Shown here piece after piece: positions 23,385 through 33,850 of a stretch of DNA of 64,000 bases; the first letter of the stretch is position 1; each line of letters begins with the position of its first letter. The translations under genes were made by a program, and so were the position numbers. Below the pieces are notes generated by a model. That model did not search any database, was not told the DNA's origin, and saw only the letters and a list, made by a program, of their open reading frames with translations. The DNA lies in the NCBI GenBank assembly GCA_014155875.1, contig JACEFZ010025810.1, forward strand, positions 364,001 to 428,000, given 5' to 3'. This DNA comes from Cepaea nemoralis. Lineage: Eukaryota > Mollusca > Gastropoda > Stylommatophora > Helicidae.

Positions 23385-23735
23385 CGGTCTACCATTGATA
23401 TGATATTCTCATTGCGACAAATGCAAGAAAAAGCCGTAAACAGAATCAACCACTGTTTATTGCCTTCATCGACCTCACAAAGGCATTTGATTTGGTCAGT
23501 CGTGAGAGCCTGTTCAAGGCACTAAAGAAGATTGGCTGCCCATCAACTCTTCTGTCCATTATGGAATCGTTCCACACAAGCATGAGGGGTATAATCAAGT
23601 TTGATGATGCAACTTCATAAGAGCTTGAAATCAAGAGTGGAGTTAAGTAAGTTTGCGTACTAGCTCCCACCCTCTTTGGAATATACTTTTCGCTTCTACT
23701 GAAATATGCCTTTCATGATCAGGATGGTGGTATAA
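23385..23735 (+). pseudogene. LINE A reverse transcriptase fragment
   Basis: The translation gives RQMQEKAVNRINHCLFIAFI, DLTKAFDLVSRESLFKALKK, IGCPSTLLSIMESFH and VLAPTLFGIYFSLLLKYAF: RT palm motifs A (aspartate in IDLTKAFD) and B of a non-LTR element. There are stops after FDDATS and in the GVK-VCVLAP segment. The YADD/FADD box is missing because LINE B sequence follows. It resembles Jockey/RTE/CR1-type RT; clade not resolved. Confidence 0.8.
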
Positions 23736-24285
23736 TTCTTCTAGAATTTTGTCAACCCACTGGATACCCATATTTGTTTTGTTTGTGCATTTGCGCATGA
23801 CCCAATCGATAGCTATTCCAAAGAGCGTCGGTGATAAGACACAACCCTGTTTCACTCTTGTTTCGATTGAGAACCAGTCAGAGTTGCCTGTTTCTGTTCT
23901 TACACAGCAACGTGTCTCTTTGTAGAAAGAGTTTATGAAGTTGGTATATTTGGTAGGGAAACCATAGATGTTAAGTAGATTCCAAAGTGAAGGACGGTGG
24001 ATACTGTCGAAGGCTTTTTGAAAGTCGACAAAGTTGGTGATTAATTTTGACTGGAATTCTACGGAGTCTTCAATGACTATTCTGAGGGTGAAAATGTGAT
24101 CTATGCATGACCGTTTTGGTCTGAAGCCTGCTTGTTCTTCTCTGAGCCTTTCATCTACAGCCTTTTTCAACCTCTCGAGTAACATGCTACAAAAAAGTTT
24201 TCCTGGTAGTGACAATAGAGTGATACCACGCCAATTATTGCAATCAGACATATTAAGTGGTAAGACAAAATCACAAATACTGAAG
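23736..24285 (-). pseudogene. LINE B reverse transcriptase fragment
   Basis: The minus-strand frame reads SDCNNWRGITLLSLPGKLFC, LREEQAGFRPKRSCIDHIFT, NFVDFQKAFDSIHRPSLWNL and VKQGCVLSPTLFGIAIDWVM: conserved RT fingers and palm motifs of RTE-type LINEs. The frame is open from 24251 to 23643, but the last 30 residues are antisense to LINE A and not real. No FADD box, endonuclease or 3' end remains. It was placed tail to tail against LINE A, with LINE A lost in between, so this is a rearranged junction and not a simple insertion. Confidence 0.82.
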
Positions 24286-24710
24286 TATTGGAAAGATCAG
24301 ATCGTGTAACGGTTTATTCCATGCTCAGTCTTCGTAGACGTAGATGGACAGGACACATTAGGGGGATGGATGATGGTAGCATACAAAAGAACATCTTTTT
24401 TTTGTTGTTGGTGAATTACAGATTGGTAAGAGATATCAGGGTCGGCCTCTACTACGATATAAAGATGTGTGTAAGCAGGACATGAATGATACAGGCATTG
24501 ATAATGAACATTGGGAGCAAGTCGCCGCTGAACGCTTTGAAAATTATTGCAGATAAGTCACACACCGAGCGTGTGAGACGTTAGATGGTGCATGATGGTG
24601 GAAATGACCATGTGTTCACATGCATCCACCGTGGACAAACATTTACTCCGCAAATCGGCCTTATCAGTCACATTCGCCACCGCTATGGGTTGTAGTTATT
24701 ATGCCTTTTT
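24286..24710 (+). pseudogene. LINE A C-terminal fragment
   Basis: Reads SMLSLRRRRWTGHIRGMDDG, then in another frame GRPLLRYKDVCKQDMNDTGI, and ends CIHRGQTFTPQIGLISHIRH with a stop at 24693. This is the usual C-terminus of RTE/CR1-like LINE proteins with a Cys/His cluster. A T run near 24390-24400 breaks the frame. Confidence 0.75.
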
Positions 24711-24845
24711 GAAGCACAATGTAACAAACTATCGTCTATCAAGACGGCAAGTTGCCAATGACTTCTCGCATTTCTGAAATTCGTTTTATAAAGTAAGTAG
24801 ACCCGCAAATCACGTTTTATGTAGATGTCTAGACTTGTTCTAGTA

Positions 24846-24860
24846 TGTGTTATTAGGGGG
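24846..24860. repeat. Poly-G tract
   Basis: About 14 consecutive G inside the hAT-like element. Related MITE copies have C/G runs at comparable places. Confidence 0.9.
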
Positions 24861-25239
24861 GGGGGGGGGGTATAGGGAGGAAATACGAAAGGGGGGAATG
24901 ACATTCTGAACATATGGTGAAGGGGTAAATGGGCCAAAAATGGTTGAGAACCACTGTATTAGACAAAATGGAACTTATGTATTAGCCAAAATGAAACTAA
25001 TGTATTAGACAAAATGAAACTTATGTAACAGACAAAATGAAACTAATATATTCGACAAAATGAAACTAATATATCAAAGAAAATAAAGCTTGTGTAATAG
25101 ACTAAATGTCTTCCTGTATCTTTCTTTCCTCACATCTTTCCAGTTGTCACATTATGTTGAAGTTGTCGTATTCTCATAAAGTGGCAAAAATGATGTCTGC
25201 CTTTTTGTTTTAAATTGTGTAATAAGTTGTCTTTGTGCC

Positions 25240-25760
25240 CTAACCTATTTCAAAACGTTTAATTACTCATTTTGGCAGTCCGAGGTATTTTCAGCATTCA
25301 ATTTCTTCTATAAAACCACAAATCTAAAGCTTCTGGGGATTTCTTTGCTTGTTTACTAATTGTGCAGGATTCACAACCATTTGTTAGAACTGTTTCTCAG
25401 CACCATGCGATACTCCTTTTTCTTACCTCCAATGAAAAGGATTTATTACGTAAGATGATCTTTTCATAAAAAGTAGTTTTTGCTTGTCCTATTCTGTCCT
25501 TGATGTCTGTGATACATCTCACATCTGATTCCATCCACAGATATTTGAATTTCCGCACTTGCACCAAATTAACACCATTTACATTATTCTCACGTTTAGA
25601 CGAGAGTTGTTTCTGTGATATCCCCATTACTTCTGTCTTCCTGTCATTCGAGCTCATCATCACACCATGCACCCTGCCACCTGGTGTAGATATTCATGTC
25701 TCTCCATTGATGTCCTGGATCAACTCTGCTGATGATATTCCCCCTTGCCACGGAGGGTAG
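25240..25760 (-). pseudogene. LINE 3' fragment, family E
   Basis: The minus strand encodes NDRKTEVMGISQKQ, VNLVQVRKFKYLWMESDVRC, ITDIKDRIGQAKTTFYEK and, in another frame, LTNGCESCTI...ALDLWFYRR. This is the region after the RT palm in RTE/CR1-like LINEs (KTEVM, FKYLG). A similar fragment lies at 36270-36725. Confidence 0.75.
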
Positions 25761-26175
25761 AAGTCGGGGAGGAGTAGAGGCAGGAGGAAGAAGAAGTAAA
25801 GGAAGAGGATGGAAGGAGTAGAGGGAAGAGGAGGAGGAGGGGGGAAGATAGCAAAAGAAGAAGGGGAGGAGAAGAGAGTGGGAGTAGAGGGGGAAGAGGA
25901 GAAGAAGAGGAAGAATTAGAAGAAGAAGAAGAAGAAGAAGAAGAAGAAGAAGAAGAAGAAGAAGAAGAAGAAGAAGAAGAAGAAGAAGAAGAAGAAGAAG
26001 AAGAAGAAGAAGAAGAAGAAGAAGAAGAAGAAGAAGAAGAAGAAGAAGAAGAAGAAAAAGAAGAAGAAGAAGAAGAAGAAGAAGAAGAAGAAGAAGAAGA
26101 AGAAGAAGAAGAAGAAGAAGAAGAAGAAGAAGAAGAAGAAGAAGAAGAAGAAGAAGAAGAAGAAGAAGATGATGA
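25761..26175. repeat. Purine-rich tract with (GAA)n microsatellite
   Basis: A GGA/GAA-rich lead (25761-25915) then about 250 bp of GAA, ending in GATGAT. Poly-Ser and poly-Phe ORFs on the minus strand are artefacts. Confidence 0.97.
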
Positions 26176-26184
26176 TAATGATGA

Positions 26185-26265
26185 TAATGATGATGATGAA
26201 GTTAGGACGCTTGCATGTTGGCCCAACGCTCATGTATTTGAATCTACATGAAGAACGATTTCTTG
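26185..26265 (+). mobile_element. tRNA-like SINE head, degenerate
   Basis: GGACGCTTGCATGTTGGCC then ATGTATTTGAATCTACAT, a B-box-like hairpin. It aligns with 46030-46100 (GACGCTCGCCTGCTGGCC, ATGTGTTCGAATACACAT). Low copy detail. Confidence 0.45.
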
Positions 26266-26289
26266 TTAATTGATCTGGGTTCCTGTGTC

Positions 26290-27390
26290 GACCGAGTCTA
26301 AAATCTTTACTAGAATATGTCATCGAAAGTAAAAGCGGATCATCGATCGGGAGCCCATTGTTCCATAAAAATATGTTCAGCCGCAAGACGTGGAATAGAA
26401 TCATTGACCTTACTTAACGATATCCCTAATATACCACACTTAGCTGGTAGTTGTGTATGTATTCTTCATAATCGCTCCTCTGCCGAGGGGAATGCCTCAC
26501 AGCTAGTCATGTGCCTCGAAAGTCAGTACATGCGACTTCGGTACGCATTTTTATTTGTTGTCTATACACAGATAACAACCGAGGTAACGGGCACTATAAA
26601 CTCGTGGATATATTTTTATTTCCTAACAATTACACCTGGACAATGGCGATACCGCCTTCCCTTTGCGATTGTCAACTGCGGTGTGATTTTTAACATGCAC
26701 AAACTACACGCTAGACTTCTTGTTTCTCGCCCTAATCTGAGAAGTCTAAATATTCGATTTCAGTATCCAAATCAGGGTACATGTTTATATTATTAGATAC
26801 CAACGGTTCTCGCGTCACTGCCCAGCCCTATACCCCTAACCTGGTATATTCTCTGTCAGAGGCGGACAGCCCAACCTCTCAGCCACGCTGTATCTCATAT
26901 TCTATGTTCACAAACCTGAAACAGAAACTCTTTGCTGAGTCCATACTCGGCAGCCCCTTTGTTGTAAGATTCGATGTTTCCCATGGCAACAAAAGGTGAC
27001 GCGACCTTCTTCTGGAAGCTCACTTTACTTTTGCCCTCACTTGCCAACAGTTTGTTGATTAGCCTGAGATTTAAAAAAAGAAAAAACCAACGATGGAAAA
27101 ATAATGTGATGAAAATACAGTTCAAGAACCTTACCAAGTTCAATAACATTCTCGCTGGCATGCTCGCAGATAATGCTGGGAGTGATAGCGAATAAGATTA
27201 ATTCCTTTTTCTGACAGAGGGCTGGTTGCAGTGAATCCACAACACTCCATGCCCCGTCATGGTGGTACAGACTAGCATGATCTGTTCTAGGTGTCTCAGT
27301 ATCAGAACTTGAGAATCAGAGTAGGTGAAATATGACATATCACAACAAGAATCAATATCATTACACTCGGGACATTACTACGCGTGCTCC
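26290..27390. other. Unassigned sequence
   Basis: 1.1 kb, including a 159-codon plus-strand ORF (26317-26796) with no recognisable domain or homologue. I see no support for a gene. Confidence 0.3.
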
Positions 27391-27391
27391 G

Positions 27392-28372
27392 TTCCCATCT
27401 ACAGTAGCCAATGTAGAGTTCCTATTTACAGTAGCCAATGTAGAGTTCCTATTTACAGTAGCCAATGTAGAGTTCCTATTTACAGTAGCCAATGTAGAGT
27501 TCCTATTTACAGTAGCCAATGTAGAGTTCCCATCTACAGTAGCCAATGTAGAGTTCCCATTTACAGTAGCCAATGTAGAGTTCCTATTTACAGTAGCCAA
27601 TGTAGAGTTCCTATTTACAGTAGCCAATGTAGAGTTCCTATTTACAGTAGCCAATGTAGAGTTCCTATTTACAGTAGCCAATGTAGAGTTCCCATCTACA
27701 GTAGCCAATGTAGAGTTCCTATTTACAGTAGCCAATGTAGAGTTCCCATCTACAGTAGCCAATGTAGAGTTCCTATTTACAGTAGCCAATGTAGAGTTCC
27801 TATTTACAGTAGCCAATGTAGAGTTCCTATTTACAGTAGCCAATGTAGAGTTCCTATTTACAGTAGCCAATGTAGAGTTCCTATTTACAGTAGCCAATGT
27901 AGAGTTCCTATTTACAGTAGCCAATGTAGAGTTCCTATTTACAGTAGCCAATGTAGAGTTCCTATTTACAGTAGCCACTGTAGAGTTCCTATTTACAGTA
28001 GCCAATGTAGAGTTCCCATCTACAGTAGCCAATGTAGAGTTCCTATTTACAGTAGCCAATGTAGAGTTCCTATTTACAGTAGCCAATGTAGAGTTCCCAT
28101 CTACAGTGGCCAATGTAGAGTTCCCATCTACAGTGGCCAATGTAGAGTTCCCATCTACAGTGGCCAATGTAGAGTTCCCATCTACAGTAGCCAATGTAGA
28201 GTTCCCATCTACAGTAGCCAATGTAAAGTTCCCATCTACAGTAGCCAATGTAGAGTTCCCATCTACAGTAGCCAATGTAGAGTTCCCATCTACAGTAGCC
28301 AATGTAGAGTTCCCATCTACAGTAGCCAATGTAGAGTTCCCATCTACAGTAGTCAATAAAGAGTTCTCATGC
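27392..28372. repeat. 27-bp minisatellite, about 36 copies
   Basis: Unit ACAGTAGCCAATGTAGAGTT plus CCTATTT or CCCATCT. The first two thirds mixes both end variants. The last third is almost only CCCATCT, and three adjacent copies read GTGGCC. Because 27 is a multiple of three, about 1 kb stays open in several frames on both strands. Confidence 0.97.
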
Positions 28373-29460
28373 TGATGGTACATTGGCAATCTGATTGAAC
28401 GACCGCCTGCGTCTACCTGTTTAGAATTGTCCAGGCAAATTGCTTACCTCCGCTGAATTAGACTGTCCAGATGTGGGCCCTTTCTTTACTTTGTTGGACT
28501 GTCTACTCGCTCTCAGAGATCCTTCACTACATCAGCTTGACCATATTATAGCTCGCCGCACAAAAGTGCCAGTTCCTTTCCTGGCACATTCGCATGCCGA
28601 GGGCAGAAAATCCATGATATGCTTCCGTCCTTCGTCTTAGCCAGCAATGTAAGTCACTCCACGCGGAACATACCAGTTTATAATTTACCTAGCATGCTTT
28701 GCGAGTATCTCTCAAAAACATGTCGTTCTGTACTACTCTCCAAGCATCGGAACGCCGTTGTTACATCCTCCACCTTCATTCTTATGCCTGAAGTCTTGAT
28801 ATCATACGACATACTCTTCTATTTATTTTTTTAAATAGCGTAGGTAAATTGTAGTATCGCTGTAATCTTTACTGGTTGCATTGTGACTGCATGGGTTCGC
28901 GTTGACTTTCATTTCCACCATTACCTTGTAACGGAACGCTCCCATCACGGCATGCTGACAAGATTCTCCATCAATTGACAGTACTTTCTCTGTATTATTT
29001 TCATGTCCAAGCTGACAAGATTGTCCATAAGTTGACAGAACTTTCTCTGTAGGATTATCATGTCCAAGATGTCTTCTACGCCCTGTGTCTTTCTTCGTGC
29101 AGATCAAAACCTGCCTCTGTTCCCAGCAACCATGCCTTCTATGACTGTTCTTGTCAATCCACTGTTGCGTTTAGAACAGCCAAAGTACTTCAGTTTCCAA
29201 GACGAGGGGCTGTTTATGAGCCGGCTTTCTACGACTTTTAGATCTTGTAAAATGTCGAAACTTTACTTCATATTGATCCAATATATTGTATAAATGTTCT
29301 GTAACATTTCACATATACACACACATTCCCTGCCCAACCGACCTCTTATTGTTATTTGCTTTTGCACGCCGCTGTCAGCTGTTTAGTGTTCAGATCACTG
29401 GTGATGCTACATCCTTAGCCCTATTGCCAGACCAGTTGTAGAAGTCTTCTCCAGTTTAAT
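28373..29460. other. Unassigned sequence with a short duplication
   Basis: No gene recognised. An imperfect duplication of about 75 bp at 28965-29075 shares TTGACAG, ACTTTCTCTGTA, ATCATGTCCAAG. Confidence 0.4.
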
Positions 29461-29472
29461 ATGAGGCGGGGT

Positions 29473-29496
29473 GGGGGGGGGGGGGGGGGGGGGGGG
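29473..29496. repeat. Poly-G tract (24 G)
   Basis: Uninterrupted G run after GGCGGGGT. Confidence 0.95.
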
Positions 29497-29499
29497 TTG

Positions 29500-30183
29500 G
29501 CATGTTCTTATGCGCTAGCTCTGCTTACTCTGTTCGTCCATTATAATAAATGAAGACCTCTCGTCATCCAATTAGTTTCAATAACCGCCAGTAACACGAG
29601 GTCAGTATTTGTCCGGAAGGTCGTTGGACAGTGAGGACAGCAGAATGAGGAAGGGTAAGAGTGACTTGCGTTATGACCTGAGTTTAATTGTGGAACAGTT
29701 GAACAATGCGTAGACCCCATTCTCTCGTCTTGCCAGGATATAATAGTTGGTACAAACGTGAATAGAAAAACCATGTGTCTCCGCCATGGACATAGAGTCC
29801 TCTTCGTTCACCTTCACGAGTCAATACGAATAAATGCAAAGAAAGCAGCAGTCAAACTGAAATTTATTGATATCCCAATAGAGTTTGTCCTCACATGGAG
29901 CTATTTTCAAGGGCATATAACACACAAAGGGAATTAATACAACAATTAGTATATATTCTAGTGAACATCACATTTATATAATTACATAACGTTAACACAT
30001 AATACATAATACACTTGCAAACAGTACAACTGTGCCATTTTACGACTTGGCCATATTCTCATCGTATTATCGTCATTAAGTGCCTTACCAGCTGACGCGG
30101 GGGATCATTCTTCTCTAAATCTCGTGATCTCCAACAGCATGCATCAATCCGTGCGCTTAAACAGCTCTGTGCCAGGACATATG
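29500..30183. other. Unassigned sequence
   Basis: No gene recognised. Confidence 0.4.
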
Positions 30184-30805
30184 CAGTGGTTCTTAACCGG
30201 TGGGGAATTTCGCACCTCCCACAGAGGGGAATTAAGATTATTTAAAGATCATGTTAATACAAGAATCGATTACTTGATAGTGTTTTTCCCTCCATACTTT
30301 ACGGTTCTGTACTTCTCGCCTTTCTGAAATTCATTTTATAACTTAAGTAGACCCGCAAATCACGTTTTATGTAGACGTCTAGACTTGTTCTAATACACTG
30401 GTTCTCAACCTTGTTTGGCCCGCGCCCCCTTTCACCATATGTTTAGGACGTCATTCCCCCCTCCCTAACCATATGTTTAGATCGTCATCCCCCTTCTAGA
30501 TTTGTGGGTCTACTTACTTTATAAAATGAATTTTAGAAGGGTGAGACGTACAGAACCGTAAAGTATGAACGGAAAAACAAGATCAAGTAATCGGTTCTTG
30601 TAGTAACGCAATCTTGAAATAATCTTCATCCCCCCCCCCCCCTCGCCCCTGGAAACCCCAAAATTCCCCCCAACCCCACCGGTTGAGAACCACTGTTTTA
30701 GTATGTGTTATTAAATTTAGCTTCCATTTTTACGTATACTGTGTAGGATGATATTCTGAACATATGGTGAAGGGGTGCATGGGCCAAAAAGGTTGAGAAG
30801 CACTG
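30184..30805. mobile_element. hAT-like MITE, outer copy
   Basis: Starts CAGTGGTTCTTAACC and ends GGTTGAGAAGCACTG. Its interior (CCTCCATACTTTACGG, TAGACCCGCAAATCACG) matches the hAT-like element at 22559. It is interrupted at 30396-30695 by a reversed copy of the same family and resumes with TATGTGTTATTA. No transposase. I could not find a convincing 8-bp duplication outside it. Confidence 0.82.
30396..30695 (-). mobile_element. hAT-like MITE inserted in the outer copy, opposite orientation
   Basis: 300 bp from CACTGGTTCTCAACC to GGTTGAGAACCACTG. Its interior is the reverse complement of the family sequence (GTGGGTCTACTTACTTTATA). Flanking octamers TTCTAATA (30388-30395) and TTTTAGTA (30696-30703) match at 6 of 8, with two transitions. 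Confidence 0.82.
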
Positions 30806-30857
30806 TACTATAACTGTCTTCCTCTATCTCTGTGTGGGTGGCAATTGCTCGTTAACC

Positions 30858-31284
30858 ATGGGGAAGTTTTTGAAATCTGGCAAAGCTCAGCTTGTGTTGG
30901 GGAGGGGGGGGGGACGATTTGCAGGAAAGAAAACTGTCATGTAAAGAATTATGATGATGGAACACAAGATAAACCTTACAGTCATTCTCTGGCTGCTAGC
31001 ATTGATAGACATCTCAGGAAAGTGACACGCAGCATAGGCAAGAAGAAGCTGAAGCAGAGGTCCGAGGTCAATTCTTTGTCATGGTTTTCAACTACAACCA
31101 CCTCATGCCCACCAGATACTCCCTAGACAAAAACTTTGAAAAGAATGTTGTTAACAAAGACATCTTCAGAGATTCTGCACTCAAGAGGAAGGCAAAGGCT
31201 GAAGTCAAGGCCACATTTGAGGAAAGGCACAAGACTTTAAAAAAAAACATAAGTGTTTTTTCCTCCCAGAAGTTGAGATTCTAA
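30858..31284 (+). pseudogene. RPL27: Processed retropseudogene of ribosomal protein L27 (eL27)
   Basis: eL27 is a component of the cytosolic 60S ribosomal subunit. The full length of about 135 codons is covered without introns. It begins [15 protein letters not shown]; then [20 protein letters not shown] and KKKLKQRS; then, in another frame, [33 protein letters not shown] and FEERHKT; and it ends QKLRF with a stop at 31282. A G run at about 30899-30913 and a second slip near 31075 break the frame, so it cannot make the protein. AATAAA near 31311 followed by an A-rich stretch fits a reverse-transcribed mRNA, probably copied by one of the LINEs. It starts just downstream of the MITE. The functional gene must lie elsewhere. 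Confidence 0.93.
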
Positions 31285-31950
31285 TTTGTACCTGAAATAA
31301 TGTTTTGTGTGAATAAACATTACAGTAAACTTTTAAAAAGTAAAATAAATAAATGAATCTGCCCAGTTGTCACATGTTCTTGTTTTATCTTCTCATAACC
31401 TGGCAAGCACGTTATGTTGCCTGCCTCTTTCTGATAAAACAAAGAGGATTCAAGAATTCGTTGCACCTGATTCTATCCCACATAATCTGGGTTTCGTTTC
31501 GCAGAACAGCCTGTTGAAAGCGTCCAACAGAGCACGAAGTCTGTTGCTCCTCGACCACCCCAGAGAGAGGGGGGGGGGGGGGGTCACTTCTGATAATCGG
31601 AGGCCTCGTGTGGTGCTTACTTTGCGGTGAGGTTATCACTAACATCAGCTGTAAGCCCAATACTGATTTATACAGGCAAGGCACTCCACTTGCCTCTCTG
31701 TAACTTCTCTCTCTGTAACTTGCCTCTCTGTAACTATGCTCCCGTATATTTCCTCTCTGTAACTTACCTTTGGGCACTGGAGTAGAGTCTGTCGACAATG
31801 AGGAACCTAAAACCCGGGAAGTAGACACCCACCTACGTCTATTCTCAGCCAGTTCGCCAGTGGTTTGCTGAACCTTGACCTGATTTCATCTTAATACACC
31901 TCTCTCCAAAAAATAGTTGATAAATAAACATTATTGTTAGTCGCTCATTG
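31285..31950. other. Unassigned sequence with short CTCTCTGTAACTT repeats
   Basis: No gene recognised. A G run lies at 31571-31583. Five CTCTCTGTAACTT-like units lie at 31693-31765. Confidence 0.4.
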
Positions 31951-31953
31951 AAG

Positions 31954-32196
31954 CAGAAGAAAGCAGAGAGACTAGAGGACGCACTGGACAACATATCAAT
32001 TGAAAGCCATCTTAGTGGCCTCACATTCTTCCCACAGAAGAAAGCAGAGAGACTAGAGGACGCACTGGACAACATATCAATTGAAAGCCATCTTAGTGGC
32101 CTCACATTCTTCCCACAGAAGAAAGCAGAGAGACTAGAGGACGCACTGGACAACATATCAATTGAAAGCTATCTTAGTGGCCTCAAATGGTTCCCA
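31954..32196 (+). repeat. 81-bp tandem triplication with open frame
   Basis: Three copies start at 31954, 32035 and 32116. Copies 1 and 2 appear identical and copy 3 differs slightly at its end. The plus frame (start 31948, stop 32200-32202) gives a 27-residue unit containing KKAERLEDALDNISIES. I do not recognise it. The frame stays open because 81 is a multiple of three, so this alone is no proof of a gene. Confidence 0.85.
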
Positions 32197-32202
32197 AATT
32201 GA

Positions 32203-33534
32203 TATTTCTCTTCCCAGATATAACGTTTCAGTACCGGCTTTGCACACCCAGCTAGTTCCTTAGTTTGGAGAGGGGAATCAGAGCTATGTAACACACACCT
32301 TGTGGAGATGGTACTTCTGTTAGGGGATAGAAGTATACCGGATGGCGAGACAGGTCTACAACCGAGGATTTAAAGTCTTTTCTGGACTCCAGCGATCTGA
32401 ATGCCGGACTTCAGAGTCAGATCTCGGTCTTCCAGTTGATTCACCAACCAGCCTACCGACTAACCCTCGCTGAAACGGACATTTCAAGGCTGAGATGAAC
32501 CTACACGCCTCCTCCGATCTCACTCTGGGGCTACCAGTAGAGCTCGATTCTCTTCGGCAACGATGGGCATTCAACTGTAATAACAAAATCTGCACCTGAC
32601 TGCAAATGTACATAAATAAGATGTCAAACACGAAGGATTAAACATGCACCAGAGTGACGTAAGAGCGTTCCAATGAAGCTGGCACACAACAGAATCTGTA
32701 CTCACACTGCGCTGACAACTGACAGAAAGCGTTAGCGAGCGAATATGTTTAGTTAGTCCATCGAGAGAATGCAGACATAAAAGAAGCAATTCTGAAACAA
32801 TAAAGTATGTATCAGAGCAAGAAACAAACATGAGTAACAACAACATGTATACGTGTACTATCGTTGGAATTTCAAACAATACATATTCTAGATAGCTACT
32901 GTCATACTGATTCTAAATTAAATAACATATATGTTTGTCCTACTCTTTAAGCTGAATAATGTATGGCTTTAATAAGTACTGTCATATGGTTTTAACATTA
33001 TTCATAGATGATTAATCAGATGCTAAAGATACATTTCTTGGAGACTGCTGATATGTGGTTTTATATAACACATTCACAGATAACAAGAGTGATACAGAAC
33101 ACTTAATAGAAACCAACTCACCAAAAGAGTTAAATCAGAAGTGCTGAATCCATAGTTTTTGATATATGAGAAGTCAAAGATTGGAGGACATCGTGGCAAT
33201 AGAAAAACTCAAAGGGTAGGTAGACGGTTAAAAACAGAGAAAACATGGCAGCCAGCCTGCCTACGCCCGTATGTTAGGAGGCGTAATGGTGCCACATAAT
33301 ACTAAACACTGTAGCCTATCAAGCATGTCGAGAAAGGCGGCCAAGGACTAGTGGCTTGAGACTGGCTGTCTCCCGAAGTATAAAACTTTAGCTGCAACAT
33401 ACAAACAATCACGAGCAAGTGTACTACAAGAAAAACAATCCAATCAACCAAAACGCAAGGAGGCTCTTCTCCTAGAAGTGGTTTGACACGATGTTTGGCC
33501 ACAAGGCAAAAGAAGAAAAAGTCGCCTAAAAAAA
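32203..33534. other. Unassigned sequence
   Basis: 1.3 kb with only short, unrecognised ORFs. Confidence 0.35.
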
Positions 33535-33770
33535 GGTTAGTTGCATTTCCTTTACAGGACGTCGTCGTCAACAACAACATTTTTTGGCTGTTTGTGATAT
33601 CTTGACAAGTTTACGTTCTGTAGATTGCCATTGCTTTCTGAACGACCAGCACTCATATAATGAGTATGAAAAAAGGCAGTCTGCTGCCAAATTTCCCACA
33701 GCTGTGCTTCGAACGCAGTATTTGGGATTACGATTTCCATAACTCTTCGCCACAGAACCGGTTAGTACAT
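33535..33770 (-). mobile_element. tRNA-headed SINE, core family B, full-length-like
   Basis: Read on the minus strand: a tRNA-like head with an A-box-like TGGCGAAGAGTTATGG and a B-box-like GCGTTCGAAGC, a linker, then the family core TTCAGAAAGCAATGG...CTACAGAACGTAAA (33610-33642), then a tail with ATCACAAACAGCC, GACGTCCTGTA and ATGCAACTAA. The tail aligns over its whole length with 57029-57105. Confidence 0.75.
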
Positions 33771-33784
33771 ACACATGCACAATA

Positions 33785-33850
33785 AATGATAGACAGAGTG
33801 AGTAACAGATTGAGTTACAGAGTGAGTAACAGATTGAGTTACAGAGTGAG
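33785..33850. repeat. 24-bp tandem repeat
   Basis: AGAGTGAGTAACAGATTGAG units, two to three copies, next to the larger array. Confidence 0.85.

Larger units (their letters stand above)
22739..24760 (+). mobile_element. LINE-derived insertion inside the hAT-like element
   Basis: Flanked by ACTTTTCGGCTTTCT (22724-22738) and ACTTCTCGCATTTCT (24761-24775), matching at 12 of 15. The uninterrupted relative at 30184 has a single ACTTCTCGCCTTTCT there, so this is a 15-bp LINE-type target duplication. Contents: LINE A 5' part (22815-23060), LINE A reverse transcriptase piece (23385-23735), LINE B reverse transcriptase on the minus strand (23736-24285), then the LINE A C-terminus (24286-24710). Confidence 0.75.
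22559..24956. mobile_element. hAT-like element with 8-bp TSD, itself interrupted by LINE sequence
   Basis: Left terminus AAGTGGTTCTCAACC and right terminus GGTTGAGAACCACTG are inverted repeats of the CAGTGGTTCTCAACC type seen in hAT elements. TATTAGAC stands on both sides (22551-22558, 24957-24964), a perfect 8-bp target duplication. The native part is only about 375 bp (22559-22738 plus 24761-24956) and matches the MITEs at 30184-30805, with no transposase. A 2-kb LINE-containing insertion separates the halves. Confidence 0.88.
22530..25110. repeat. 23-bp minisatellite split by a hAT-like element
   Basis: The unit is AAAATGAAACTAATGTATTAGAC. About one copy lies left of the element (22530-22558) and six or seven diverging copies right of it (24957-25110). 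Confidence 0.85.

Noticed and set aside
25720..26404. Poly-Ser and poly-Phe ORFs up to 168 codons
   Set aside because: GAA tract on the opposite strand; no normal coding composition.
27325..28389. Three overlapping ORFs of about 345 codons, secreted-repeat-protein look
   Set aside because: A 27-bp minisatellite without stops gives open frames on both strands at once; edge sequence adds no domain or signal.
30176..30813. 8-bp target duplication around the outer MITE
   Set aside because: GACATATG and TACTATAA do not match well enough; I only accept the duplication for the inner MITE and for the 22559 element.
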